Shown in pieces: positions 1-17,133 of a DNA stretch of 64,000 nucleotides. The notes under the pieces are model-generated. The model worked only from the letters and a program-made list of their open reading frames with translations, had not been told where the DNA came from and did not search any database. Every line of letters begins with the position of its first letter. Within the stretch, counting starts at the first letter, position 1. This DNA is from Lucifuga dentata. Taxonomy: Eukaryota; Chordata; Actinopteri; Ophidiiformes; Bythitidae. The DNA lies in the NCBI GenBank assembly GCA_014773175.1, contig VXCM01000144.1:118999-182998 (forward strand). Reading direction: 5' to 3'. Made by a program: the position numbers and the translations under genes.

Positions 1-1406
1 CAATATTCAATGAGAATGATTGAGTTTTTGGTTTATTTGGTAGCGATGAACCATTGTATCAAAAGCTAAAATGCTAGATTTATTTATTTTTTTGGTTGGA
101 AGTTTCCTTACAATCACACTAATTGCAACAACGTACAAATTTCAACCTAAACCTGTATTAAAATTAAAATTACAGCCAATAAGGAAAACCAGACAGGAAA
201 CCAAAAAAAAAAAAGGNCAAAAAAAAAAAAGTGGACTCAACAATCTAAACTTGAACATATAACAATATTGTTTGTTGAACCACCAGTATGTCCCTTTAAT
301 TCAACAAACATATGCCATATAACTGCATTAGGACTTACACATGCCTTCATGGAGGACTTCGCTTGCAGGTTACTACCATAGATCTCCACACAGTACATGT
401 TTACTTTAATATCACAAATCTTAAATGCAGTCAGATAAATGTATGAGCTCATGCATGAGCTACAATTAGCTTTAGCTCTAGTGTTCCTTTAATGCTATTA
501 CTATTGTTGCTAAAGTGCTTTAGATCTATTTGGGTGTGTGAATACTGAATAGTCTTTATTTCTGATTAATACCCAACAGGGACTAATGTGTTGTACCATA
601 TGTTATAATCTTGCCATAAATAATGTTGCTACTCCATACTGATCTGTCATATTCTCATATCAGGGAAATAGTCAAATTGTGCTATCTCCACTTATGAGAC
701 TTAGAATTCTTGACAGAACAGTGCTCACTGTGTGCAGAAAACCAGGAATAATGCAGTGGAAAGGAGAAAAGTAAATGATGTTCACCAAGTCAACTCTCAA
801 AACCCATCATAGTTTCAGAAATAGCTACTCAGAGTACCAGAGATTTGAAGCTAAATTTGACTAATCCAAAAATAGAGATTTCACATCTTTCTCCAATGTT
901 CTTGGACATTCATATTTGTGAACAGTTTCTTCCATTGAAGAATTTTTTTTTTTTTTTTTTTCAGAAGAAGACAGTAATTGATTATGATTTGAAAGAGTAG
1001 AATCAAACAGGTAAATGCTGTGGGGTTATACGAGTGACTGTATCACAGCAGTAACACTGAAGGCAGAGCTGCAGCTGGATTTTCGTCATGAGTCGCTGTA
1101 GTTTGTCCCTCTGGGCTGGTGGCTGACAGGGGCCCATTAAGGAAAGGTAAATCTAATTAGGAGTCTCTCCAGCCACAGACCCTGTGTCACTGCTGGAGGG
1201 GGAATGGGGGATGTTACAACGTCATTGTGCTGCTTCTCTGACCCTGACAAACAGGACAAATGGCTGGATTAGGCTTAACGTGTTGCTTAGACTACGATTT
1301 ATTCACAAACAGTCTTCTGGCACAGAGAGGTGAGAGAGGTGCTGAGTTGTAAGAATGGCTTCTCTGGATGTCAGTTTTAAGACAATAGAGTGATGTGTTC
1401 AGCAAA

Positions 1407-1408
<2 letters not shown>

Positions 1409-1454
<46 letters not shown>

Positions 1455-1455
1455 T
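1409..1455. repeat. (TG)n microsatellite
   Basis: About 19 TG units followed by an imperfect tail. Confidence 0.9.
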
Positions 1456-3339
1456 AGGGGGTATGTATGGGGTTGACTTTCCTCACAAAGCAAACATCTA
1501 AATTGTTTTATTGATGTGTGAATAACCCCAAATTTCAAATCAGGGTTTTTTTTTTTTTTTTTCCAATTTGGTGGTCTATTGTAGCCTCTAACCCAGATAA
1601 AAACAGTGAGTAGTGACTTCTCAAATCGGTTATGTTGATTGATGGAAATTGTTGCTGAATGACTTATAACTTCTCATAAGAGGGTTTCTCCTGCTGGATG
1701 CATCCAACATGACACATACGGTAGTTTTCTGGATGCATCTGGACTACATACAGACTTATCAGATGTGATATCTGGAAAGGCACATGCTGCTAGAGATGCA
1801 TGCATTATAGTTAAAGCTCTATGAATGTATGAGAGAGATGTCAGCAGCATACAAAGTTACAGCTATCTACTGAACTGATGGTAACCTTTTAATTACATCA
1901 TTCCTTTTCTAATTTGACTGCTTTTTACTGTCTCTTTCTGTATTATTACAATCTGCCATCACTTTTCTAAATAATGTGCAACTCATTCTTGCCAAGGATG
2001 ATTTGTTCTCTTCAAGAGGAAATGAAGAATACCGGTTTAGTCATTCTGCTAAATTTGGAAATCTTCAATCAGCTTGTTGTATTTAGCCATAATGGAATTA
2101 CATGAAAGTACACTTTCACATGGAGTGAGTATTTGTGGCTTTGCCTGTGTGTTTGTGTGTGAACAAATATTGTGATCAAACCATTACATAAAGGTTAGGC
2201 CATTAGTCGAAAGGATAGAAAGCCTGGCTCATTTATGAATAGGAAATGTATACTTTGAGAACTCGTGGTGAGCTATGGGGTCACACCATCCTGCTGGAAA
2301 CGTGTTTGGTTATGTCACAGCCACAGCTGTAGTTTCAGGCCACCATGACACAAGCATGATGACGGTGGTCTGCATGGACCGTTGAGCATTGCTTCCTCAA
2401 CCATTCGCCCACCTGAGAAACACTTTATGCCACCGCTGTCAAATTACACATGCAGACAGAAGAAATGGAGGTGCACTCTGTGTGATTAGTCATTTCACTT
2501 GGCAGCTGTATTTTGACACATGCAAAAGCTGTCACAGCCACAGGTGCTGTGTTAAAAAGAAAGAGAAAGAGGATTACTAGTGACTGTTGTGCATCATTTT
2601 TTGAGCTCACAAGGCTTACATGGAATAAAGATAACTAAACCCACCAAGTCAAAATAAGTTTGAGGACTTGAAATTAAAATTAATGAAATATTTTTCATCC
2701 TAAACAATCCCTACAAGCACTATACCATTAACTATATTTTTAATTATGAGAATAACTAGCCATAGAACTTGTGAAAAGTTTAATCACAGATGCAGCATTT
2801 GCATAAATACAGCATATCAGCAATAATAAGAAGACAAGCAAATAAAGCTCGTAATGATTTTATGGGCTTATTATGCATGTTTCTAAAGAACCTGAGATCT
2901 AAACCGAATGCACATACAATCATGAAAGTCCATCGTCATCATCATCGTTACTGTCACTCTCTCACCTTATACAAGCTCATACTTTTCTACATAAAAAAAA
3001 TACATATAAAGCTGTATGGTCAAATTCATGTATAGAGCTTTCCATTCACCATGCAGTGTGCATGCTATGTTCATTGTAACAGTGCTTACCCAACATTATT
3101 GTGATTATCGAACATTTATTTTGTATTTCCTCTTCTATTCAACAATTGGATGAGTCTAATGACCACCACAAAGGTCAGTACCATTGTGCAGCAATTGGAA
3201 AGAGAAAGACATGTGGAGGATGATGAATAATAGCCCAGCTGGTCGTGTTAGCTGCAATTAGCCCGTCTGAAGTCCCACAATTATGCAGGGAAAAGCTGAC
3301 ACTCACAATGACACAAAGCTGCTGCTCAATTGATACATA

Positions 3340-3356
3340 ATGGTAATAATTACCAT
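3340..3356. promoter_or_regulatory. Palindromic homeodomain-dimer-like site
   Basis: ATGGTAAT-A-ATTACCAT, a perfect 8-bp inverted repeat with a 1-nt spacer, containing two divergent TAAT cores. It lies in a repeat-free block with further TAAT and CAATTA motifs. Confidence 0.35.
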
Positions 3357-4113
3357 CCTGGAGTCATTTGTGGACCCATTGACACTTCCAGAAAAGACAA
3401 TAGAACTGGATAAACACAGAGGGATGAATGGCAGACAGGTATCACTTCTTCAAGTGCAACGTTTATAACAAAAGGCAGCCTCAATACCTGCCATGAGCAA
3501 TGGGGGGGGGGGGNGTTTGGGGGAAATGTGTGATTGACTGAGTGATGACGATGATGATAATGGATGGATCAGTCCATCTGCATTGCTCCACAAAGGACGT
3601 CACAGCTCCTCTGTAACTGATCTACAGTCCACCACAGAGGAGGTGCAAGTAAATGGTAACTTAAGTCATAAACTTCAAAATCTGAAAATTTGGTCATTTT
3701 AAATGTTTATTTGCTTCCACAATGATCAACTAACACTACAGACAAGCTTAAACGACTGAAGAGTGAATCTGCCTGTTGTGAGATGGTCAGCAGTTAGCAG
3801 CTGCAGCCACAGAGCAAGTGGCTTTATGGACTCCATGTATCTGTGAAGTAATTTATGCCTATATGTTCATTTTGCTCTGCCCATATGATGGCATTTGTTT
3901 TTCACATTAGTAAAAGATATGATAAAAAAAAATCTGAGTTACATAGTTCAGTTTGCTTGACTATTAAAAATGAAGCCATGCCGTTTTTGTGTCATGGATA
4001 CTCTGCAGTCTGTTAATATGATGATCAAACTGTGCTTTGATGAGCCTAAGCACTTTTATAGAAGACAAATGTAGTATCATGCAACTTTCTATTTAAAAAA
4101 AAAAAAACATCAC

Positions 4114-4538
4114 AGGGGACATATTATGCTTTTTGTTATTTTCCAACATATTTATAGTGTGATATACATAGCGGGGGATGTAGAAATGCACTGAATGCTG
4201 TGTTTGCTTTTACAGCAACGTGTTTACATCAACATATAACACACATGGCTTGACACACCCATGAAATACCAGGCTAGCGAGCAAGTGCCAGCATCCGCCA
4301 TGTCACAGCCAATCAGAACAGAACAGCTTTTTGGGAGGGGAGCATTGAATAGACAGTACCTACGTTTTCACTCAGTGTGCATAGCAGTGGCACAGTAAAG
4401 GAGAGTAGAAATGGATCAATGTGTGCATTTTTTTTTTTTTTTNATTTTTTTTTTTTTTTGCACATTAAAATGTAGCAAAGATTTTAAAATAGACTCCTAT
4501 GAAAATATGGACATGCAAATCTATAAAATCTGTCCCCT
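4114..4538. mobile_element. Possible short foldback element
   Basis: AGGGGACA (4114-4121) and TGTCCCCT (4531-4538) bound about 425 bp that includes a poly-T/N/poly-T tract. The GGGGACATATTATGC start resembles a common fish repeat. No clear target duplication. Confidence 0.35.
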
Positions 4539-7500
4539 TTAAACCAGCCCTCTTTACTTTCTGACCATTTAAAGTGAACATGTTGTTTTAAGTGATGCTG
4601 TGGAGACTCTGCAGTCAGATCGTTCGCTGACCTCAAAACAGATCCGCTGCATTTATATTAGCGAGAGTAGCCAGATACAGTAACTAGATTTCCAGATACC
4701 ACTAAATATACTGACACAAATTTAATGTGTTTGTGTATTGACAAATTTTACAAATAGTGAAATGAAAATGATAGATTTAATATTATTTATCCCAATTTTA
4801 CTTCATTTTTGGATGACTTTTATGAAAGCAGGCAATCAGTGACTTCCTGTTAGCCAATAAGTGGCCTATATTGGTTACATGAAAACCACACATTCATATT
4901 TCAACAATGAGTATATTTACATACATGTTAAAACATCAATTATACCATACAATAAATCGATTTTTTTTTTTTTCAGACATCATGTAAATGCCAGAGTGAA
5001 ATCAGAATTGGAGCATGCTTACTCCTATTAGATCTAGATTATGCAAATGTTAATCCATTTATTCAGGCATGTAAAAGCTATAATTGCAGTAAGCATCATG
5101 CATATTTAGCGATCAGTAAAAACAAAATAAAAACAGTAACTTTAGCTTCTGTTCAGTGTTCTTAAAGCAAAAAAATGACAGATGTCAGCATTTATCACTG
5201 CTGGTTAAATAATAATTCCAAATGTGGAACAAAGTGAACTCGACATTTTAAACAACTTTCTTAGACAAATATTATTCTACTTCTTCCTACGAGATTACAC
5301 CACCACCATTTATTCGTGTTATGGGTTAGAAAGAAAAATGTCTGCACCAGCTTTCAAGAATAGATTGCAAGAAAAGCAGACAACAGGGAAAATCAGGGAA
5401 GCTTTCTCTCTGGGCGATTTCTAACAACCAGTAATAGGCTTTAGTCCTGATAAACTGGGCTGATGTTGGGAAGCAGACGTTTGGAGGGAGGAGAAAGAAG
5501 AGTATCAATTTATCTTGATCCTGTTTCATTCTGCCTGTAGCTCCGCTGTTCTTCCTCAGATATACAAAATTTGGTTGAACTTGGATAAACCTGAGCTACT
5601 GTACATTGATTAAGTCTCTTGTGGGTTTGGAATGCAATTGCTGTTTTATGCTTTTTCCTGAACTCACTTAACAAAGATATTAAGTTTTATAACAAAGATG
5701 ATATGGTTATTGTTTTCTCAGGTAAATACATCCTTGATTATTATCAAAACAAGTAATCCAAATTTTCTATCTCAAGGACATCATCTACATCACTTTGAAA
5801 TAAAGAAGCTACTTTAAAGACAAACCACAAAGGCAATAATCATTCATTCCTCTGAATAAATGTCAATCTCTTGCCTGTGGCTCGTTCTTTTGTGTCATAT
5901 ATCACTTTCAATAAAAGGACAAGACAGAGAAAAAGATAATACCAATTCAAATTGTTCCCATGCAGAAAATAGGCTTAAACAATGTGGAAACATGGTTCAT
6001 GTCCTAATGTCACTTTGCTTTATCTTCCGTCCTTTATACTCAGTCTTTCTTCCTCCCAATAAAGGAAGGTTCTGCCACCATCTGTGCCCCGGGCTAGAAC
6101 AGTGCTCTTTCACATTTTCAAGCTGTGTTTTCAGGTTGGACGAAGAGTCACACCACGGCCCATTTGCTTTGATGCACCAAGGTTGCTGAGTGTGGCAGCA
6201 TGTAGCCAAAGGTCTCCTGATAATCATTTTACCTCTCCTCGCCTCCAGGCACGACACATCACTTTACAATCATGTTAACCACCAAAGCCCTTAGCCATAA
6301 ACGGTACAAATTCACTTGATGTGGTTGTTGCTGAGGTAAGAAACAGACAGACCGACCGTAACAGGAAAACACTACGTAATTTTTTTTATTCTCTATTGTG
6401 TTTGTCTTTTTCTTCAAGGCTCAGAATCTAATTTCTGGGGAGATGTGGAGATTGGATTGAGCTGATAAAGTGACTTAATTTTCCACAGTTGACTTTTCTG
6501 TGATCTAACCTTTATGTAAAGCCCTATGACTATGTCTTTCATTGCTGTCTACATGATAACAACGAAATATCTATATGTGTTGTATAGAACCTGTCAGTAC
6601 CTATATCTATAACCTGCTGTGTAATCTAATAGCTTTCAGTATTTACTTATTTAGCTGATCTCTGTCATTTTTCCATTGTGCCCTGTCAACCTTTTACTTT
6701 CAGTCCTCCATAAATCAATCTTCCACACTTTACATTTTTATACTAGACACATGAGCTATTCTGATATTCAGCACTAATTTGGGTCAACTCAATGGTGAGG
6801 ATGAGTTAGTCTAACTGCAGGGCCACAAAAGACCTCACAACTCCTCTGTAGCCTTCCTACAGGGCTCTAACCGGAGGAGATGCATGCTTATAGTACATCT
6901 AATATCTAACAACTCCAGCAACTAGCGCTAGCAGCTAATTGATTTAATGACAAAAGACAATTTAACAAGCATCTTCATTTGTTTGCAATTTGACCATTTG
7001 CCTGTTAGTGAGATAACTTAAAAACTGCAAAAGAAGTTGTATGAAAATTTATTGTGGAAATTTTGGCAATGGGCCAGAAATGAGTGATTAGTATAGTGTC
7101 TGTGCAGCCATTTAAAAAGCACTTTAAAGTTTTTATTGAAGCAAATCCTCCTGGATACATTGGTTAAGATGAAACTATCAGCATAGGCCACGTCCACTTC
7201 TGCCAAATTTTCTGCCAATTTTTTTTTTTTAAACAGCTGGTTTTTTTTAAAGAAAAATAAATAAATAAATAAACAGCTGGTTTTTTAACACTTCTACAAA
7301 ATTAATTCATTCATTAATTCATTTTATTTCTGCCTGAAAACAGGCTTTCCATTTGTTTAGTTTTTTTTTTTTGTTTTTTGTTTTTTTTCTGTTGGTGCCT
7401 GGAGGAGAAGGTGATAACCTGTTTCATGCTGCTTGATTGTGACTTCCTGCAGCACCAAATAAATCAAATCAAGGTGGCCAGTACAATTAAGATTTATACC

Positions 7501-7990
7501 TCCATTTCAGCACTTCATGGGGGACTGGATGCCCTTCAAATAGTTCAGCAGGTTTCTAAGGAAACCCATTGTTTCTGTCCATGCTGTACCTTACAGGCAA
7601 AAAGCTGCAACTTGTGCCTGTTGAGCAGCATCGCTTCTCACACTTTTGAGCCTTCAGCTCATATCAATTTAAAATTTCTGTCTTTCAAGTCAGCTTTTCT
7701 CTTGGCTCTCTGGCATGCCAAAGGATTAGGAGAGATTTTTGTTAGTGATGGCTGATGGCTGCTTGCAGTGGTGGGCAGATGGCACATAAGTGTTTCTGTG
7801 GTCTGTGGCCTGCACTCTTAACCAGAGTACTTAAATCCTAGTCAATGAATTGGGTGCTGGAAGAGGAATAGTTTGATTCCCTTTTATCCTCACAATCAGA
7901 GTTGGAAGAGGTCCTTACACTGTGTCCAATCAGACTAATACTGTATGTGCATGGCTCACACTCAGCCTCTCATAAAAGGCCACTTTTTCC

Positions 7991-8021
<31 letters not shown>

Positions 8022-8610
8022 ATGGTAAAGCCAAAGTGTGATGCTGGCCAGTATCTCTCAAATACATGTGGGACAGGGATTTGCAATCCTTAGTGATGGA
8101 GGCATTTTTAAGGATGTCCACTCAAGGGACATGCTACATCATACAGTACATTTACAAAATTTTACAGGGTGGATATGACCTCTTCTGTGCTGGCGAGCAC
8201 CGCTGTGCTGAAATCTGTTGTGGACTAAGTTTCTTGAGAACTTGGTTTGTTTTGTTCCCTAGTTAGATCCTGTGGTCATCATTTGGTAATTCGCACTCCA
8301 GTTTACCTACAATTCCTCCTTGTAATTTAGGAATTGCAACTCAAAATGCAGTCTGAATGTGAAATGAGATCTGTTTTTTTTTTTTAATTTGGAATTGACT
8401 GTAATTATGGAATAATTAAAACAAACATCTGCGACCATAAAGCTGTCAATGTCGCATAAACATCAATAAGTTAAGAAAGAAAGGATGTATTGAGTTTAAA
8501 TTATTACTGTTACAAACTTAAAATAGAAGCTCTGCATTTATAAAAGGTCATATGAATATACATTATTTGGGAGTATGAGCTGACGGAACGCGATTATTGA
8601 TAAACGTGTT

Positions 8611-8660
8611 TGACGTCAGAAACGGGAAACAAATGACTCCATAAAAAGAGAAATTCTGAC
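8611..8660 (+). promoter_or_regulatory. th: th promoter core: CRE and TATA-like box
   Basis: A perfect palindromic CRE, TGACGTCA, lies at 8611-8618 and an A/T-rich TATA-like box (CATAAAAAG) at about 8640-8648, about 165-200 bases before the start codon. Mammalian TH promoters are known to have a proximal CRE just upstream of the TATA box, so order and spacing agree. Transcription would begin near 8670 (inference). The inferred 5' UTR contains a run of 27 A residues at 8748-8774. Confidence 0.7.
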
Positions 8661-8810
8661 CGACTGAAAAAAGAAAAGCTCTGCGCGCACAGCACAGCCT
8701 GAGAGATCCGGAGAGCAACACATCCTCACTTCATTCACACTTTGACCAAAAAAAAAAAAAAAAAAAAAAAAAAAGACGTTACAGATCATATCTGCGCCAG
8801 TTTGCTGAAG

Positions 8811-13773
<4,963 letters not shown>

Positions 13774-14419
13774 TGACACTCCCCGTCTGTGACATCACGC
13801 TGTTGTGTTTTGCCTTTCTGCTTCGCTCCACTCAGCTCCGTGGCGTCTGATGTGTGATCATCTTTCTGTGCTGCACTTCCAGTATGATACTGTTCATGAT
13901 GAGTTGTTGCTTGTAATGTCAGGTTGACGGATTTGCTCCCAGCCGTTATAATCTCAACACACAGCAGGTAGAGTTTCCAAAGCTGGTTGTGAAGTCATTT
14001 TTTTTAGTTTTGCAGTGTGAAGAAATTATGAGGGTTGGTCCGTTCCTGCTGTAAAGCAAAACTCTATTCTTTGAGAAATATGTCAAAATCTGAACCAAAT
14101 CAAAGGGAATTATGATTATGAATGTATTTAAAGGAAACATTTATTTTGAAAACAAAGAAAGTTAATGTTATAGTGTTATAATGTATGTAAATCATGTAAT
14201 ACAACCTATTTTATTTAGAAAAAAAAATCTAATCCTGCTGTGTAAAAGATTTTATTTTCCAAATGAGTTAATTTGGTATTAAAGTATTACCTCTTGTTTG
14301 CTGTTCAGGTTAATGCAGTTTTTGACTTGCAATGTAAATGCTACTAAAAGAGTGAAACATACTTTCCATGTAATGAAATGTTGATTAGTGTTTCAGAAGA
14401 AAAAAAAAACTACCCGAAT

Positions 14420-14425
14420 AATAAA
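14420..14425 (+). terminator. th: Candidate th polyadenylation signal 1 (AATAAA)
   Basis: Canonical hexamer about 650 nt after the th stop, with only a weak G/T-rich element downstream. Confidence 0.3.
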
Positions 14426-14654
14426 CAGTTACAAAATCTCACTAAATTTTGCTGCAATGTTTTAAAAATTTATGAAGATCAACTTGCAGGTATCTACAGT
14501 TTGTAAGCATACGAACACATATATCCCTAAACTTTTTTTTTTTCATTTAATGCCTCTTGAAATCACCCACTTATAAATTAGCAGGATACATTTCACTGCA
14601 AGTTTCAAGTTTATTGGTATATCTACGATCTAATTCAATTCGATATGAGCCTGC

Positions 14655-14660
14655 AATAAA
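14655..14660 (+). terminator. th: Candidate th polyadenylation signal 2 (AATAAA)
   Basis: Canonical hexamer about 880 nt after the th stop, followed by a T-rich run and GTTTTGTTGGT. This is the better of the two candidates. Confidence 0.45.
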
Positions 14661-14685
14661 TTCTATTTTTTAAAGCTCCTAATGT

Positions 14686-16829
14686 TCAAGTTTTGTTGGT
14701 CAGAGGTATTTCTAATATTCTGTCCCCATCCTGTGGGTAAATGGGAGTGGGCAAAACAATACCAACACATTTGAATTTCATACAACCACCACTTAAAAAC
14801 CACCACAAAAAAGACCATAGAGTTGAGTCAACACCTTTCTGAGGCAGTAACATTTTCAGCCTGAATGCAGGACTGTTCCTACAAACTGTTAGCATTAAAA
14901 TAACGATCATTTCACAATATTTACATTTGTCTGCCAGAAGAGGGGGCAATCCAGTAAGCCATGCATTGCTAAACCTCTAGACTAGCAATGCATGAGTTCT
15001 TTTTAGCCTATGAAAGGAGTGAAACTTCTGAATTCTCACCTCCTGCTTGCAACCACAATGGGACTTTTTGCTAATTTACTAATTGCTACCAGCTTGTTTT
15101 ATTTAAATAAGACAAGCTAATAAGCATTTCAATGACAAAAGACATTTACGGGCAAGCGGATGAAGAAAGATTTAGTAATGCAGACAGTCTTCTTCTTCTT
15201 CTTTTCCTTTCGGCTTTCCCTTCAGGGGTCACCACAGCGAATCATCTGCCTCCATCTAACCCTATCCTCTGCCTCCTCTTCTCTCACACCAACTAACTTC
15301 ATGTCCTCTTTCACTACATCCATAAATCTCCTCTTTGGTCTTCCTCTAGGCCTCCTGCCTGGCAGTTCCAACCTCAGCATCCTTCTACCGATATGTTCAC
15401 TATCCCTCCTCTGTACATGTCCAAACCATCTCAGTCTGGCCTCTCTGACTTTATCTCCAAAACATCTAACATGCGCTGTCCCTCTGATGTACTCGTTCCT
15501 GATCCTATCCATCCTCGTCACTCCCAAAGAGAACCTCAGCATTTTAGTCTCTGCTACCTCTAGCTCTGCCTCCTGTCTTTTCCTCAGTGCCACTGTCTCT
15601 AAGCCATACAACATCGCTGGTCTCACCACCGTTTTGTACACCTTTCCTTTCATTCTTGCCGAGACTCTTTTGTCACACATCACACCTGACACTTTTCTCC
15701 ACCCATTCCAACCTGCTTGCACACGTTGCAGACAGTAAAATCAAATATAGAGCATATATATGTATGTATATGGGCTAGACATGTTGTAATGGTCAATTAT
15801 TTATTAACTGTGTACAACAGTGTATGTATTGTTAAATCAAATATTTGTGTTCAGAGAGGTATCCACATCCAAAAGGGTTGAATTACTGATCAAGCTCTCT
15901 AACCTGCTTTACAGGCAAAGAAACAGAGATTCTGCACATGACCACTAGGTGTCAGTCTAAAGACATATCCAATCCATCTTTCTGAATCTACAATTATACA
16001 AGGGAACCCTCATACAACGTTATAAAGAAAAAACAAAAAAAGAATATACTTGCCTATATATACAATCAGATTTTCCAGTTTGATTTCTGCAGCCCTTTTG
16101 TCTATTGTGTAACATCTGTATGAGGTTTAAATCCTGGACGTTTTACAGGACACAGCCATGTAGTGTATGAATGATGTATTAATTAGTTATTTTGCTGCTT
16201 GTGAGCAAACAAAGTTATATTCAGGCCTCACATCTGTTTCTTATCAATTTACCCACCCTCTTCTGCCTTTATTATATGATGCTGATTTCATGGTGATCTC
16301 AGGCTCTGGCACCTATGATTTTTATCAGCCGCTTAGTCATCATCCTCAACCCAAATTACACGATGAGCTTAATCATCCCAGTTTCAATTTTCTTTCAGGT
16401 TTAGCATTAGCTTTTACTGGTGGGAAAATGAACTCCCCATATGTACAACAATGTGACCCCAGTGACTTCATGATCCAAATCTACTTTGCCAACCTCAAAC
16501 CTGAGTCAGAGGAGAGCCAGCGGAGCTCTTGGCCAGACTGGTTCCATACTAAATGTAAATCTTAATTACAGCAGGGCGGAGACATTGACATTTTTTCTTG
16601 GAGTCTACGTCTATTCTTGTTCAGTCTGTGTCCTGTGTGTAAACATTGTGATTGTAGGTTACAGTGCGTAAACGTGGAAAATGCCTATGGAATTGTTCCA
16701 TATTTTCTCTCTCTCTCTCTCTCTCTCTCACACTCTCTCTCTCTCTGTGTGCCTTTTCTCCCTTTAAGCACTTTTCCATAAAACGTCTCTGGACCGATTT
16801 TTTTTTCTTTCTTTCTTTTCTTTCTTTTT

Positions 16830-16880
<51 letters not shown>
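14686..16880. other. th-igf2 intergenic spacer
   Basis: Between the th 3' end and the igf2 promoter I find only the LINE fragment, a (CT)n tract at about 16703-16748 and a poly-T tract ending in an N at 16882. No insulin-like reading frame (GIVEQCC-type A chain or B chain) appears on either strand. A 132-codon open frame at 16167-16565 resembles nothing I recognise. Its region (about 16230-16560) is free of simple repeats and, being just upstream of igf2, could be regulatory (inference). Confidence 0.6.
15189..15726 (-). mobile_element. 5'-truncated RTE-type LINE with 10-bp target-site duplication
   Basis: Read on the minus strand, about 166 codons stay open (15722-15222) and resemble the C-terminal region after the reverse transcriptase of fish RTE-like non-LTR retrotransposons: YKTVVRPAMLYG, RFSLGVTRMDRI, RLRWFGHVQRRD and GRPKRRFMDVVKEDM. 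The 3' end is a short GAA-type microsatellite tail, seen as CTT repeats on the plus strand at 15189. The 10-bp direct repeat TGCAGACAGT flanks it at 15179-15188 and 15727-15736, defining the insertion. The 5' part, including the reverse-transcriptase core, is absent, so this is a dead copy. The lack of stops suggests it is fairly young. Confidence 0.9.
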
Positions 16881-16881
<1 letters not shown>

Positions 16882-16882
16882 N
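16703..16882. repeat. (CT)n and poly-T tract with an N upstream of the igf2 TATA box
   Basis: CT repeats to about 16748, then unique DNA, then mixed C/T and a poly-T run to 16881 ending in N (16882). The true length is uncertain. Confidence 0.85.
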
Positions 16883-16896
16883 GGGGCGTGCTTTGG

Positions 16897-16904
16897 TATA
16901 TAAT
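16897..16904 (+). promoter_or_regulatory. igf2: igf2 TATA box
   Basis: TATATAAT lies about 150 nt upstream of the first igf2 ATG, just after the poly-T/N tract. Transcription would start near 16925-16930, giving a 5' UTR of about 125 nt. That UTR contains an N at 17024 of unknown length. Confidence 0.6.
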
Positions 16905-17052
16905 ACTTCTCCCTGAGAACTTTTGCCTGTCGCCTGGTCTTGGGACAGCGTCTCACACATCATCTCTATAGCCTCACCAACTGGGAAACTAACTCACCTG
17001 CAATCTCTCCAACCAAATAACTCNCCCGACTGTTTGACTACTGCCATCTGCC

Positions 17053-17133
17053 ATGGAGACCCAGCAAAAACACGGACACGGACACCACTCACTTTGCCAC
17101 ACCTGCCGAAGAACTGAGAGCAGCAGAATGAAG
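17053..17133 (+). CDS. igf2: igf2 coding exon 1 (residues 1-27)
   Basis: Encodes [18 protein letters not shown] and RRTESSRMK, an N-terminal extension typical of teleost IGF-II precursors. Donor is GTAACA, phase 0. Confidence 0.92.

Larger units (their letters stand above)
1..8610. other. Upstream non-coding region of th
   Basis: No gene recognised. It holds homopolymer runs, the 1409-1455 microsatellite, a poly-G tract with N (about 3501-3514), the possible foldback element at 4114-4538 and poly-T near 8000. Blocks about 1040-1230, 2270-2570 and 3200-3420 are free of simple repeats and rich in TAAT-type homeodomain cores, so they are candidate distal th enhancers (inference from composition only). 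Confidence 0.5.
13774..14685 (+). other. th: th 3' UTR (inferred)
   Basis: Non-coding DNA after the th stop. Candidate polyadenylation signals are AATAAA at 14420-14425 and 14655-14660. The second is followed by a T/G-rich stretch (about 14670-14700), the expected downstream element. The exact 3' end is inferred, not seen. Confidence 0.5.

Noticed and set aside
5860..6257. Overlapping open frames of 86-109 codons on both strands
   Set aside because: No known motif, and similar openness on both strands suggests chance.
3535..7020. Weakly similar passages at 3560-3650 and 6800-6890
   Set aside because: Similarity (CTCCTCTGTA, AGGAGGTGCA-like words) is too patchy by eye to define a repeat family.
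16167..16565. 132-codon open frame upstream of igf2
   Set aside because: No recognisable domain, no splice context, and its composition fits non-coding DNA. Treated as possible regulatory DNA only.
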